Shown here: piece after piece, positions 7,129 to 15,411 of the stretch
Position numbering within the stretch: position 1 is the stretch's first letter
How the letters are laid out: each line of letters starts with the position of its first letter
NCBI RefSeq assembly: GCF_963931295.1
Contig: NZ_OZ007001.1
Span: 1-64,000 of the forward strand
Source of the DNA: an uncultured Mailhella sp.
Lineage (GTDB): Bacteria > Desulfobacterota > Desulfovibrionia > Desulfovibrionales > Desulfovibrionaceae
Length of the DNA stretch: 64,000 nucleotides
Direction: 5' to 3'
Program-made: the position numbers and the translations under genes
The notes under the pieces: model-generated
The model's database searches: none
Seen by the model: the letters and a program-made list of their open reading frames with translations, nothing else
Told to the model about the DNA's origin: nothing

Positions 7129-7170
7129 GAAATACCTATTGACTTCAATAGGAAATACCTATTACAAGTC
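7129..7170. promoter_or_regulatory. Prophage switch operator with palindromic CCTATT half-sites
   Basis: Between the divergent repressor and Cro-like genes lies a perfect palindrome CCTATTGA-CT-TCAATAGG (7135-7152), followed by the inverted pair AATAGG-AAATA-CCTATT (7147-7163). GAAATACCTATT occurs twice as direct repeats 23 bases apart (7129, 7152). Alternating half-sites of this kind are the expected layout of a lysogeny operator. Which protein binds is inferred. Confidence 0.7.
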
Positions 7171-7248
7171 AATCAATAGATGCACATCAAATAATCAGAC
7201 CAAACAAGACAACCTTTTCCCTATCAGGTTAAGAAAGGGGAATCAAGA

Positions 7249-7536
7249 ATGACTCGGTATGAACTTCTTAAACAATGGATGAAGGAACGTAATGTCTCTT
7301 TTGTCTGGCTGGCTGCACAGTTAGGTATCAAGGAAACTCCGTTGCGCCGTATGCTCATGCAGGACCGCATACCTACAAAACGCCATGCTCAACTGGTACG
7401 TATTGGAATTCCTGAAGATATGCTTCCTCCGGGTATAGACCTTACCAGTCGCAGACCTGTCATGGTTCCCATGCTCGATGCCGAGGGGCGGATATTGCAG
7501 GTGTTGCCCGAGGGGCACGACTCCACAATGGAATAA
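7249..7536 (+). CDS. Cro-like phage regulator
   Basis: 95 residues with an N-terminal helix-turn-helix-like part (NVSFVWLAAQLGIKETPLRR) that resembles phage Cro/transcriptional regulators. It is the first gene of the rightward early operon and diverges from the repressor across the palindromic operator. AGAAAGGGG lies upstream of the ATG. The C-terminal part has no recognisable domain. Confidence 0.6.
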   Translation: MTRYELLKQWMKERNVSFVWLAAQLGIKETPLRRMLMQDRIPTKRHAQLVRIGIPEDMLPPGIDLTSRRPVMVPMLDAEGRILQVLPEGHDSTME

Positions 7537-7548
7537 GGAGGGCAGGGT

Positions 7549-8001
7549 ATGCAGTTTGAGCCGCTTTCTCTTGTGGTGCATAGGGCGGTGCTCAATGCGC
7601 CTTCCGGACTCAAGGCTTCGCAGATTGCGGAACAGGTGGGCCGTCCGTACCGGGTGATGATTGCCGAGCTTCTGCACGACGGCACGCGCAAGCCGGACAT
7701 GGATCTGCTTGTGCCGTACCTCCATGCCACGGGCAGCGATGAGCCTTTAAAGCATCTTGCCAGAGTGACGGGTACGGTGTTCCTTCGCCTCCCCGATGCC
7801 GAGTCCGGCATGGAGCCGATAACGCAGGAAATGGCCGACAGCGTGAAGCGCTTCGGAGAAATGCTGTCCGTACTGGGCAAGTCCATAGAGGACGGCGTGA
7901 TCACCCCCAGAGAGGCGCTTGCCATCAACAAGGAAGGGCATGAAGTCATTGCGGCGGTGCTGCGTGTGCTGAAGCGCACCGAAGCCGCGGCGGACTATTG
8001 A
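7549..8001 (+). CDS. Phage regulatory protein CII (CP76) family
   Basis: 150 residues, preceded by AAGGAGG. The arrangement of an N-terminal HTH (SGLKASQIAEQVGRPYRVMI) followed by KPDMDLLVPYLHATGSDEPL is that of the CP76/CII-like phage regulator family found in P2-like phages. The C-terminal helix (ITPREALAINKEGHEVIAAV) also fits. It follows the Cro-like gene by 12 bases in one operon and is followed by a strong terminator. Confidence 0.7.
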   Translation: MQFEPLSLVVHRAVLNAPSGLKASQIAEQVGRPYRVMIAELLHDGTRKPDMDLLVPYLHATGSDEPLKHLARVTGTVFLRLPDAESGMEPITQEMADSVKRFGEMLSVLGKSIEDGVITPREALAINKEGHEVIAAVLRVLKRTEAAADY

Positions 8002-8009
8002 AAAAAACG

Positions 8010-8046
8010 GCCCGCCGTGTGCTTTCCGGCGGGCTGCGCTTTTTAA
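8010..8046 (+). terminator. Rho-independent terminator
   Basis: GCCCGCCG / CGGCGGGC stem (8010-8017 with 8027-8034) followed by a T-run at 8040-8044, directly after the CII-like gene. Confidence 0.8.
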
Positions 8047-8055
8047 GGAGGCGTT

Positions 8056-8352
8056 ATGGACAAGCAGATGGAAAACCGTGGGGAACTTCTTCAGGATGCG
8101 GTCATCAGCGTGCTGTTTGCCGTGCGTGACGCTGTGGAAGGAGCATCCCGGCTGGCCATGCTCAAGGAAAAGGAGTGCCTTACCCCGGCCGAAGTGGAAG
8201 AACTTTACAGCGTTCCCGCTTCCACGCTGGCCACGCGGCGATGCCGCGGCGGCGGCCCGGACTACACGCAGCTTGCCGACGACGGAGGCAAGATTCTGTA
8301 CCGGCATGAGGATGTCAAGCACTGGCTGGCTAATCGTCATCGGAGGGGCTGA
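8056..8352 (+). CDS. AlpA/excisionase-like HTH protein
   Basis: 98 residues, AAGGAGG 8 bases before the ATG. Residues about 42-95 (CLTPAEVEELYSVPASTLAT, RRCRGGGPDYTQLADDG, ILYRHEDVKHWL) form the winged-helix pattern of MerR/AlpA-like excisionases. It overlaps the convergent integrase by 23 bases, so both belong to the recombination module. A role as directionality factor is inferred from family and position. Confidence 0.65.
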   Translation: MDKQMENRGELLQDAVISVLFAVRDAVEGASRLAMLKEKECLTPAEVEELYSVPASTLATRRCRGGGPDYTQLADDGGKILYRHEDVKHWLANRHRRG

Positions 8353-9439
8353 GATGGAGAGAAATCTTTTCGGCTGCGGCCCGCTCGTAATGGGGGGCCA
8401 GGTGGGCATAACGCTGGGTCATGAGAATGTTGGCATGGCCGAGCAGCTTCTGCACCGTGTAGAGCGGCACGCCCTGCATGACCAGCCAGGAAGCGAAGGT
8501 ATGCCGCAGGGTATGGAAAACCACGCGCCGGTGATTCGGGGTGCCCTTGGGGTTCAGCCCCAGCCGTCTGACCGTGTCGGTGAAGACCGGGTGCGTTTCG
8601 CTCATGTGGCCGCCCTTGGTGCCGGGGAAAAGGAATTCCGTGGATACCCGGCCTTCCGTGCGGGCCTTCAGAATGTCCACGGCGGAGCTGTTCAGATAGA
8701 TGATGCGGCGGCCTGTCTTGCCCATGACCTCGGCCGTGCCGTTCTGAAAGTCTATCTGGCCGGCGGTGAGTGTGAGAAGTTCGCCGAGCCTGGCGCCGGT
8801 AAGCAGGCTCAGGGCCGCCATGTCGTGCCAGGGCAGGCTGCGCTTCTTCAGGGCGTCCAGCAGAAGACGGGCTTCATCGTGAGAAAGGTAACGGATCCGC
8901 TTTTCGTAATTGGCGGGGAGAGATATATCCTGAACAGGGGAGGAGAGATTATGCAGTCGGGCCTTGCGCGTCACATTGAACATGATGCCTACCAGCGTAA
9001 GCATGTGCCGGACGGTTCCGGGATCGAGTCCTGCGGCCGTGCGGCTGCGGATGAACTCCGTGAGCAGCTCCGGAGTGATGGAATTCAGCCTGAGGCCGCC
9101 GAAGGCCGGGAACAGGTGCTGCCGGGCATAGCTCTGCGCCGTGCTTCGCGTGGCCTTGGAAAGCGGGTGCTGCGTCATGTACCAGTTCCAGGCGTCCGCA
9201 AAGAGCGGCGCCACGCGGGGAATGGCGGGGTTCAGCTGTGCCAGGGCGTTTCTTCTCATTTCTGCGGCCAGACGGGCGTTCATGCCCTCGCTGCGCCAGC
9301 CGCACTTCACCCAGCGGCTCACGCCGGCAACCTTGATGCGGTAGTAGAACACGATGTCCGGCTTGCCGTCGTGCCGGCGCTTGCTGCTTTCTCTGGTGTA
9401 TATTCCCGGGAAACGAGTGGTGCTTGTCTTGACGGTCAT
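8330..9439 (-). CDS. int: Phage integrase, tyrosine recombinase
   Basis: 369 residues. N-terminal arm domain (GIYTRES...GKPDIVFYYRIKVAGV), core-binding domain (about 95-175) and catalytic domain with LTGARLGELLTL, HTLRHTFASWLV, LLGHANILMTQRYAHL carrying the Arg, His/Arg, His and Tyr residues. It lies at the prophage edge facing inward and is followed upstream (9440-9729) by repeated ATCTCCCC sequences that may be arm-type sites. Distinct from the recombinase at 3365-4423, which has a different role. Confidence 0.9.
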   Translation of the reverse strand: MTVKTSTTRFPGIYTRESSKRRHDGKPDIVFYYRIKVAGVSRWVKCGWRSEGMNARLAAEMRRNALAQLNPAIPRVAPLFADAWNWYMTQHPLSKATRSTAQSYARQHLFPAFGGLRLNSITPELLTEFIRSRTAAGLDPGTVRHMLTLVGIMFNVTRKARLHNLSSPVQDISLPANYEKRIRYLSHDEARLLLDALKKRSLPWHDMAALSLLTGARLGELLTLTAGQIDFQNGTAEVMGKTGRRIIYLNSSAVDILKARTEGRVSTEFLFPGTKGGHMSETHPVFTDTVRRLGLNPKGTPNHRRVVFHTLRHTFASWLVMQGVPLYTVQKLLGHANILMTQRYAHLAPHYERAAAEKISLHLSPSDDD

Positions 9440-9486
9440 AACGTTGTCCTCCTGCCGTTTTACGCGCTCTCAGGAAGCCCGGTTTT

Positions 9487-9538
9487 ATCTCCCCGTTTAT
9501 CTCCCCAACGGCGTAAAAATCTCCCCAAATGTCTCCCC
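9487..9538 (+). repeat. Four ATCTCCCC-type direct repeats upstream of integrase
   Basis: RTCTCCCC occurs at 9487, 9499, 9519 and 9531, spaced 12, 20 and 12 bases, next to GGCGTAAAAA-like sequences. The regular spacing beside int suggests integrase or excisionase arm-binding sites of an attachment region. The rest of 9440-9729 shows no gene and no tRNA. Confidence 0.5.
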
Positions 9539-9729
9539 AGCGGCGCAAACAGCTGTAAAAAGACGCAGAGCCTTTTGCGTAAAATAGCAGTAAAAATAAT
9601 ACGTTGCAATGAAAGACAGCAAAATGGAACTTTCCACCCTTCAAGTTTCACTGGAAGGAAAAGCTTGCCCCTCCTGCGGCCAGCTGTTACTATGCTTCCA
9701 TCCCTCTTTTCCTCAACTCCCTCTCTGCC

Positions 9730-10698
9730 ATGATTGTCAAAAATCCCGTAGAATCCATACTTGCTCTTGCCGCCAGCGTCTTTGACGCCTATTCCGTCGT
9801 TCTTTTTGAAGCCCCCCGCAATGGTCAGGGCGCGCAGATCATGGCGGCCTACAGTCAGGGCGATCACATCAATCAAAATGCGGTCATTCAGCCGGGAAAA
9901 GGACTCGCTGGCTGGATATTGCGGAACCGTTCCCCCATTGTCGTGGGCTCCATTGATGAAAATCAGGCCTATCTGGGCTACTACAAGGAAGACTGGGAGC
10001 CGGAAATCTGTTCCTTCCTCGGCTGTCCGTTGCCGGACGGCGGCATACTTTGCATAGACAGCTGTCAGCGACATGCCTTTTCCCCGGAAAAACAGAAGCT
10101 GATTGCCGTATTTGCCGACATGCTTTCTCAGGTGCAGAGCATGGAGAGCCGTTCAGACGGCGGCGTTTCTGCCGAATATCTCCATGCGCTTGATCACCTG
10201 GTCGAGCTGCGTCATAACTATCCTGGCTGGAAGAATTACCTGAACAAAATTTTTCCTGTGCTTCTGGATGCTACGGGTTTTACCTACGTCGCCTTTGCCT
10301 CTCGGGTGGATGGCAGCTCCACCTACATTATGGAAGGGGAATATCCGCCTCTGCTGCTTTCAGGACAGGAAAATAAGGAATTCTCCATTCACAACGATAT
10401 CATAGGATGGGTGTTCCGCAACGAGGAGGCCGTGTACAGCGACGGCTTTTCCGGTTCCACGCCCGTATTCGGCAAACGCGAAGGCGTGCCTGCGTTCGGC
10501 TGCACAGTATGTATTCCCGTAACCGTGAGCAAGAGTACCTGCGGAGTGTTGTGTCTTGCCATGGAAGAGGCGCGCTCCATCTCAGAAGAACTTAAAATTT
10601 TCCTCAGGCTCGCCGCCGATGATCTGGCGCGGCTTTTGGAAGTTCTGTCGCTGCGTTACCGTCTTCGCATGGCGGAAAAGAACGCAAGCAGCAAATAG
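9730..10698 (+). CDS. Double GAF-domain protein
   Basis: 322 residues. Two GAF-like sensor domains: residues about 5-135 (GKGLAGWILRNRSPIVVG; CSFLGCPLPDGGILCIDS) and about 165-305 (NDIIGWVFRNEEAVYSDGFS; GCTVCIPVTVSKSTCGVLCL). No output domain (kinase, GGDEF, HTH) is present, so it may signal through a partner. It sits just past the prophage edge with only a poor ribosome site, so insertion may have altered its upstream region. It is 7 bases from suhB and probably co-transcribed. Confidence 0.75.
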   Translation: MIVKNPVESILALAASVFDAYSVVLFEAPRNGQGAQIMAAYSQGDHINQNAVIQPGKGLAGWILRNRSPIVVGSIDENQAYLGYYKEDWEPEICSFLGCPLPDGGILCIDSCQRHAFSPEKQKLIAVFADMLSQVQSMESRSDGGVSAEYLHALDHLVELRHNYPGWKNYLNKIFPVLLDATGFTYVAFASRVDGSSTYIMEGEYPPLLLSGQENKEFSIHNDIIGWVFRNEEAVYSDGFSGSTPVFGKREGVPAFGCTVCIPVTVSKSTCGVLCLAMEEARSISEELKIFLRLAADDLARLLEVLSLRYRLRMAEKNASSK

Positions 10699-10705
10699 GA
10701 TAGTT

Positions 10706-11491
10706 ATGGACACCATGCAGCTTTCTGAACGTGCAGGGCGACTTCTTTCGGTTCTGGATGAAAGCGACGCCCTGTTTATGCGCAACTGGGATCGTCCTCG
10801 GACCATCCGGCACAAAGGCACGCGCGATCTCGTGACGGATACGGACGTGGCCATTGAGGCCTTTCTCAAGGAACATCTACGCGATGTCGTGCCCGGGGCC
10901 TCGTACATGGCGGAGGAAAGCGCGCTGTCGCTTTCTCCCGAGGGAACGTGCTGGATTATTGATCCCGTTGACGGAACAACGAATTTTGCGCATCACTTCG
11001 GCGATACGGCCACGTCCGTGGCGCTTTGGGAAAACGGTCGCGTCGTGCTCGGCGCGGTTTCAGCGCCGGTAAGGGGCGAGCGCTATGTCGCCGAACGCGG
11101 AAAGGGCGCGTGGCTGAACGGAAAGCGTCTGCATGTCAGCGACACGGCGTCGTGTGCCGACGCGCTCGTCGCCACGGGCTTTCCCTACAGCGTGCATGAA
11201 GATATGGATCAGGTGCTCCGGGACATGCGCATTCTGCTGGATTCCACGGTGGGGGTCAGGCGCTGCGGTTCTGCGGCCCTCGACATGTGCTTTGTTGCAT
11301 GCGGCAGTTTTGACGCCTATTTTGAGGGCTGGATAAAGCCCTGGGACATCGCTGCGGGCTGGCTGCTGGTGGAAGAGGCCGGAGGCATGGTGACGGGCCG
11401 CGAAGGCAATCCCTATGTCTTCAACTCGCCCATACTGGCCAGCAACGGACTGGTGCATGGGGAAATGGTGGGGAATCTTTCTTTGGGCTGA
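10706..11491 (+). CDS. suhB: Inositol monophosphatase family phosphatase
   Basis: 261 residues from ATG 10706, which follows the GAF gene; the frame is open further upstream but overlaps it. Metal-site motifs are intact: AEES (about 71), DPVDGTTNFAHHF (about 91) and WIKPWDIAAGWLLVEEAGG (about 210). This class hydrolyses myo-inositol phosphates and related sugar phosphates with Mg2+ in the cytoplasm; SuhB also has a role with rRNA transcription in enterobacteria. Exact substrate cannot be told from sequence. Confidence 0.88.
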   Translation: MDTMQLSERAGRLLSVLDESDALFMRNWDRPRTIRHKGTRDLVTDTDVAIEAFLKEHLRDVVPGASYMAEESALSLSPEGTCWIIDPVDGTTNFAHHFGDTATSVALWENGRVVLGAVSAPVRGERYVAERGKGAWLNGKRLHVSDTASCADALVATGFPYSVHEDMDQVLRDMRILLDSTVGVRRCGSAALDMCFVACGSFDAYFEGWIKPWDIAAGWLLVEEAGGMVTGREGNPYVFNSPILASNGLVHGEMVGNLSLG

Positions 11492-11493
11492 AA

Positions 11494-12081
11494 TCATCCG
11501 GCAAGAAACTGCCCGCCGTGTCTGGGGAATATCCATCCGGAACGCACGGCCCAGACAAGTTCCGGGGTCAGCATTTCCTGCTGATGCAGGGCCAGCCCTT
11601 CCAGTTCATACTGATCGACGAACATGACGTCGGCCGATCTGTCCGGCGTAGGAATGGCGGGACTCGGACCGGCCAGAAAGAAGGATGCGGAAAGACTGGT
11701 TCCGCGATTGTCGGTATAAGGCAGGGATCCAATGAGGCGCAGTCTTGTTCCGGCGACGCCGAGCTGTTCGGAAAGTTCTCTGGCTGCGGCGTCGAGGGGA
11801 GATTCTCCGGCAAAAACGCTCCCGATGGCGGAAACGTCCCACAAGCCGGCGTAAAGCGGAGCCGAGGCGGCGTGTTTTTGCAGATAGACCTGCCCCCGGG
11901 TATTTTTCAGACAGACAAGCACGATGCGCCGCAGAAGCCCCAGTCGGGAAGCCGTTTTCGGCGAGGTGAGCATCAAAGGTCTGCCGTAGCCTTCCAGAAG
12001 TTCGACAAGTTTCTGCAGGCGGGCGGCGGGAAGATCATAAGGGGCGTCGGGCAGGCGTTTCAAAAGAGGACGGAAAGGCAT
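11494..12081 (-). CDS. NUDIX hydrolase
   Basis: 195 residues from the ATG at 12081; the longer open frame upstream overlaps rimI and is not coding. The NUDIX box GSVFAGESPLDAAARELSEQ followed by LGV fits G-x5-E-x7-R-E-x2-E-x2-G with Gln replacing one Glu (REL-SEQ). The part before it (VLVCLKNTRGQVYLQKH, GLWDVSAIGSV) resembles the IPP isomerase/YfcD-like NUDIX group. Substrate unknown. The start codon overlaps that of the divergent acetyltransferase, so promoters must lie within each other's genes. Confidence 0.75.
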   Translation of the reverse strand: MPFRPLLKRLPDAPYDLPAARLQKLVELLEGYGRPLMLTSPKTASRLGLLRRIVLVCLKNTRGQVYLQKHAASAPLYAGLWDVSAIGSVFAGESPLDAAARELSEQLGVAGTRLRLIGSLPYTDNRGTSLSASFFLAGPSPAIPTPDRSADVMFVDQYELEGLALHQQEMLTPELVWAVRSGWIFPRHGGQFLAG

Positions 12082-12602
12082 TGACGGTTTCTCGCAGGGA
12101 AAAGGTTCGCTGGCTTGAACTTGAGGATATGCCGGAAACGGCGGCGTTGGAAGCGTGTTGTTTTCCTTCCAGCTGGACGGCGGGACAGTTCGCCGAGGCA
12201 TGGAAACAGCGCTGGTTTGCCGGATACGGCATTTTCCGGGACTCTCGACTGCTGGGATACATTGCGCTGTCGGTGCTGGCCGGGGAACTTGAGGTGCTGA
12301 ACATTGCCGTGCGCCCGGAAGAGCGGGGCAAGGGATTCTCCCGACCTTTGATGTCCTTTGCTCTTCTGGATACGCTGAACGGGAAGCATCTGGCAAGAAG
12401 GGGCGAGACTCCGGAGGGCTGGGAAAGCGGCGTGCTTGAAGTGCGCGTCGGCAACGTTCCGGCAAGGACGCTGTACGTCGGACTGGGATTTGCGCCCGCA
12501 GGCATGCGCCGGCGCTACTATGCCGACGGCGAAGATGCGCTGGTCATGACGCTGACGGCAGAGAATTTCCGTAACAGTCTTCAGGAGAGAAGCGGACGAT
12601 GA
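12081..12602 (+). CDS. rimI: RimI-like GNAT acetyltransferase
   Basis: 173 residues with a TTG start at 12081, preceded by GAGGACGGAAAGG; the first in-frame ATG (12129) would cut the conserved first strand (VRWLELEDMPETAALEACCF). GNAT motifs: SSWTAGQFAEAW, LEVLNIAVRPEERGKGFSRP (acetyl-CoA loop), LEVRVGNVPARTLYVGLGF. The family acetylates N-terminal Ala of ribosomal protein S18 or similar. Overlaps the downstream flavoprotein gene by 4 bases (ATGA). Confidence 0.8.
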   Translation: MTVSRREKVRWLELEDMPETAALEACCFPSSWTAGQFAEAWKQRWFAGYGIFRDSRLLGYIALSVLAGELEVLNIAVRPEERGKGFSRPLMSFALLDTLNGKHLARRGETPEGWESGVLEVRVGNVPARTLYVGLGFAPAGMRRRYYADGEDALVMTLTAENFRNSLQERSGR

Positions 12603-13087
12603 GAAGAAAGGACAGGGAAATCACGGAATTTGCACGGATCATTGAGGTCATGCGTCGGTGCAGAGTGTGTCATGTGGCTTTTTTTGATGAAGAATATCCG
12701 TATGTGGTGCCCCTGAATTTTGGGCTGAGGGAAGAGAACGGCCGGGTCGAGCTGTACTTTCACGGAGCTGTAACCGGACACAAGCACGACCTTCTGCAGA
12801 AAAACGGGCATGTGGCTTTTTCCATGGAAGTGGCGGGCGACATCGTCACGGGGCCGCAGGTGGGGGCGTGCGAGAGTACCATGGAGTTTGAAAGCGTGTG
12901 CGGCACGGGTGTGATGGAATACGTCTCGGAAGAGGAAAAGATTCCTGCTCTGCGCGCCATCCTCGAACAGTATCATGTTGAGGAGGGCGATTCGTATCAT
13001 TTCCACGAGGAAATCGTGCCGTCTCTGGCCGTGTTGAAACTTTCCGTGCTTTCCATGACGGGAAAGAGACGTGTCGTGACTCGATGA
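12599..13087 (+). CDS. Pyridoxamine 5'-phosphate oxidase-like flavin protein
   Basis: 162 residues. MRRKDREI, CRVCHVAFFDEEYPYVVPLN and FHGAVTGHKHDLLQKNGHVA are the pattern of the NimA/PNPOx-like split-barrel FMN family, to which nitroimidazole-resistance proteins belong. Catalytic role here is unknown. Overlaps rimI by 4 bases and is likely in the same operon. A decayed sequence resembling residues 80-95 of this protein lies at 20985-21040. Confidence 0.8.
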   Translation: MRRKDREITEFARIIEVMRRCRVCHVAFFDEEYPYVVPLNFGLREENGRVELYFHGAVTGHKHDLLQKNGHVAFSMEVAGDIVTGPQVGACESTMEFESVCGTGVMEYVSEEEKIPALRAILEQYHVEEGDSYHFHEEIVPSLAVLKLSVLSMTGKRRVVTR

Positions 13088-13107
13088 CGGCGCGACGGAC
13101 GACTTCT

Positions 13108-13464
13108 CTAGACGCGCTGTCGAAAATCAACGGGCATATCCGTGACCGGTCCGTCCCCACGGGGAAGAAAGACTGAGAGTACGCCGTTGTGCAGCGATGT
13201 TTTGACCGGAGCGGAACAGGACTCGTCCACCACGATGTCAAGAGCAAAATCTACGTTGCCGAACTCCAGGGCGCGGACGTCCTTCTCTTCGGCAGGCACG
13301 GGACAACGCGAGCTTGCGGTGATGTGAAGCAGGTTTCCTTCAAGTATTACCTGAAGATTTTGTTCGTTCACGCCGGGCATGTTGGCCGTGATCTGGATGC
13401 CGTCCTCAAGAGCCACGACGTCCGTGGCGGGGCGCACCTGCGGATAGCGGTATTTTTGAATCAT
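13108..13464 (-). CDS. Small heat-shock protein (Hsp20/alpha-crystallin)
   Basis: 118 residues from MIQKYRYPQVRPATDV. The alpha-crystallin domain covers nearly the whole protein (DVVALEDGIQITANMPGVNE; FALDIVVDESCSAPVKTSLH; NGVLSVFLPRG). It is an ATP-independent holdase by family. It is second in a two-gene operon with another Hsp20, 4 bases apart; paired Hsp20s often form hetero-oligomers. It converges on the flavoprotein gene. Confidence 0.85.
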   Translation of the reverse strand: MIQKYRYPQVRPATDVVALEDGIQITANMPGVNEQNLQVILEGNLLHITASSRCPVPAEEKDVRALEFGNVDFALDIVVDESCSAPVKTSLHNGVLSVFLPRGDGPVTDMPVDFRQRV

Positions 13465-13468
13465 CGTG

Positions 13469-13834
13469 TCATGTCCTTCTTTTGAGTTCAATCTGGAGAA
13501 TGCCGTTGCGGAGTGAAACTTCGGCCTGCGGCAGTACGGGTGTTCCCAGGACAACGGATCGCCGGAAGCGCCCGCTGTAGCGCTCCTCGTGGAGATAGTG
13601 CCCCTTGCGGCGCAGCACGCAGCCTTCCAAGATAAGGGAGTCATTGCCCAGAGTTATGTGAACAGCGTCCAGATTTATGCCCGGAAGCAGCGCCTGCACC
13701 AGCACCTTGTCCCGGCAGCAGTAGATGTTCACGGGCGGAAAGGGCGCCTGTTCCCGTCGGTCGTACAGCATGGCCGTGGTGTAGAACAGATGGCCGAAGA
13801 CGGTAGGACCGTCGGCAAGAGGAAATTTTTTCAT
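13469..13834 (-). CDS. Small heat-shock protein (Hsp20), first of pair
   Basis: 121 residues from ATG 13834 (AAGG upstream); a GTG further upstream at 13960 would add a basic 42-residue extension that I do not support. The alpha-crystallin fold is seen in VNIYCCRDKVLVQALLPGIN, DAVHITLGNDSLILEG, FRRSVVLGTPVLPQAEVSLR and NGILQIEL. Transcribed with the downstream Hsp20. I see no clear CIRCE or sigma-32 element upstream. Confidence 0.8.
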   Translation of the reverse strand: MKKFPLADGPTVFGHLFYTTAMLYDRREQAPFPPVNIYCCRDKVLVQALLPGINLDAVHITLGNDSLILEGCVLRRKGHYLHEERYSGRFRRSVVLGTPVLPQAEVSLRNGILQIELKRRT

Positions 13835-14086
13835 GCGAGGCACCTTGCTGTCGTCATGGACGTTATCGAAAATCCGGCCGGACGCCGGATCTGACGGAGA
13901 AGAGCGTCTGCGTCGGGACAGTAATATGTTTCTCGGCAGGCGCGCCGGCAACGTTTCCACGACGAAACGTCTTATGGTCGGACATGAGTTCTCTCCGTCA
14001 ATGCGAATCAGGCCTTAGCGTACCGCATCGTCGCGTTCCGTCAATGGCATGATTGACACAAGCTTGAAGAGTGATAGCTTCGGAAT

Positions 14087-14965
14087 ATGAATATCATCCG
14101 CATAGATCTCCACACGCACAGCACGGCGTCCGACGGCACGGACAGTCCGACAGAGCTGATTCGGAAAGCCGTACAGGCAAAGCTTGCCGTGCTGGCGCTT
14201 ACGGATCACGACACGCTTGACGGCCTTGCCGAAGCCGAACAGGAGGCGGCAAAGCATGAGATCATCTTTGTGCGCGGCTGTGAACTCAGCACGGCGACGG
14301 AATGGGGAGAGGCGCATTTTCTGGGGCTGTGGATTCCCCAGAACGGGGCGAAAACGGCTCCTTTGGAAACGGCGTTGACAAAAGTGCGCGAAAAACGCCG
14401 GGAGAGGAATCTGCGCATTGCAGAACGCCTGAGAGCGCTCGGCATTGACGTGACGTATGAAGAAGCCGCGGCGCTGGCCGGAGGCCGTGTGGTCGGACGA
14501 CCTCATTTTGCCGAACTTCTCTGTCGGCTGGGCGTAGTAGAGGATCGAAAGGAGGCATTTCGGCGCTATCTGGGCAGAAACGGCGAGGCTTTCGTGCCCC
14601 GTGAACTGATGAGCCCGGAAACGGCCGTCGCCCTGCTGAAGTCTGCCGGAGCTCTGGTGTCCATGGCGCATCCGCGTCTGCTTCGCGCTCCGGCAGAAGA
14701 GCTGGAACGCCTGGTGGTTCGACTCAAAGATGTCGGCCTGGACGCGCTCGAAGCGTATCACAGTGAACACGATGCCGGAGACGTGCGTCTTTGCGTGGAC
14801 ATCGCCGCCCGGCATGAGCTTCAGCTCACCGGAGGTTCCGATTATCACGGGGAGGCCAAGCCGAAAATTGATCTCGGCAGTGGAAGAGGCAATCTTCGCG
14901 TCGGCATGAGCGTGTACGAAGAGCTTATGGCCTATCGGCTGAAAACGGGCATGGCTCAGGCCTGA
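14087..14965 (+). CDS. PHP-domain phosphoesterase (TrpH/RNase AM family)
   Basis: 292 residues. Metal-binding motifs of the PHP fold are clear: IDLHTHSTASDGTDSP at the start, LTDHDTLDG near 40, RGCELSTAT near 65, GRPHFAELL near 145, SMAHPRLL near 190, and GGSDYHGEAKP near 255. Length and order match TrpH/YciV, a 3',5'-nucleoside bisphosphate phosphatase and 5'-3' exonuclease on short RNAs. A degenerate copy of its first codons is at 21850-21926 on the minus strand. Confidence 0.87.
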   Translation: MNIIRIDLHTHSTASDGTDSPTELIRKAVQAKLAVLALTDHDTLDGLAEAEQEAAKHEIIFVRGCELSTATEWGEAHFLGLWIPQNGAKTAPLETALTKVREKRRERNLRIAERLRALGIDVTYEEAAALAGGRVVGRPHFAELLCRLGVVEDRKEAFRRYLGRNGEAFVPRELMSPETAVALLKSAGALVSMAHPRLLRAPAEELERLVVRLKDVGLDALEAYHSEHDAGDVRLCVDIAARHELQLTGGSDYHGEAKPKIDLGSGRGNLRVGMSVYEELMAYRLKTGMAQA

Positions 14966-15384
14966 CGTGACGGCGTTTTTTAATCATGCACAGGCTGGGC
15001 GACTCCCCCTTTTTGAATGGCAATTTCGACAACTCTTCGTCGGAATCTGCCTCATTTAGGTCTGGATGTGCGGTCTTGCTGACGGCAGAAAACGTCGGAC
15101 ACAGTGCCATGATGACTTGTTCTGGCCTGAGGCGACGCAAATCGTGCATCTGAAAAATGAAAGAGAAAACGTTCGGACGGCCGAGGCATGCGCGTTCCCC
15201 TCAATTATGATAATTATTAATTAAAGGATGGCTGAGCGTTCCGCACAACCTTTCGGCGACTATCCCATGCAGAGGGGAGGAGAGCGATGCCTCGTCATCA
15301 GGACGTATTCCGCTCTGGCTGCTGCCAACGCCATTGCTGCGGCCGGACTAAATTTTTGCGCGGGCGATTCCCGCACACAAAAAA
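14966..15384. other. Gene-free stretch
   Basis: I find no convincing gene, RNA or repeat. Short frames on both strands lack ribosome sites and family likeness. An AT-rich block with TGATAATTATTAATTAAAGG near 15208 could include a promoter. Confidence 0.5.
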
Positions 15385-15404
15385 GGGGAGGATGATTCCT
15401 CCCC
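15385..15404 (-). terminator. Terminator of HAD phosphatase gene
   Basis: GGGGAGGA / TCCTCCCC hairpin with a 4-base loop. On the minus strand it is followed by a T-run (complement of AAAAAA before 15385). Confidence 0.8.
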
Positions 15405-15411
15405 TCAATAG

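Larger units (their letters stand above)
1..9700. mobile_element. Prophage right part (tail module to integrase)
   Basis: A run of phage genes begins before the window: baseplate J, DUF2313 tail protein, tail fibre with invertible ends, recombinase, tail-associated proteins, DedA, repressor, Cro-like, CII-like, excisionase-like and integrase. The gene types fit a contractile-tailed Mu/P2-like temperate phage. The right boundary is inferred to lie between the integrase start (9439) and the GAF gene (9730); I could not identify the att core because the other end is outside the window. The early rightward operon has only three small genes before it meets the convergent integrase, so replication genes must lie elsewhere or be lost. 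Confidence 0.85.

Noticed and set aside
8078..9733. A 551-codon forward frame opposite the integrase
   Set aside because: It is the complement of int; no ribosome site or family likeness, and int has all catalytic motifs.
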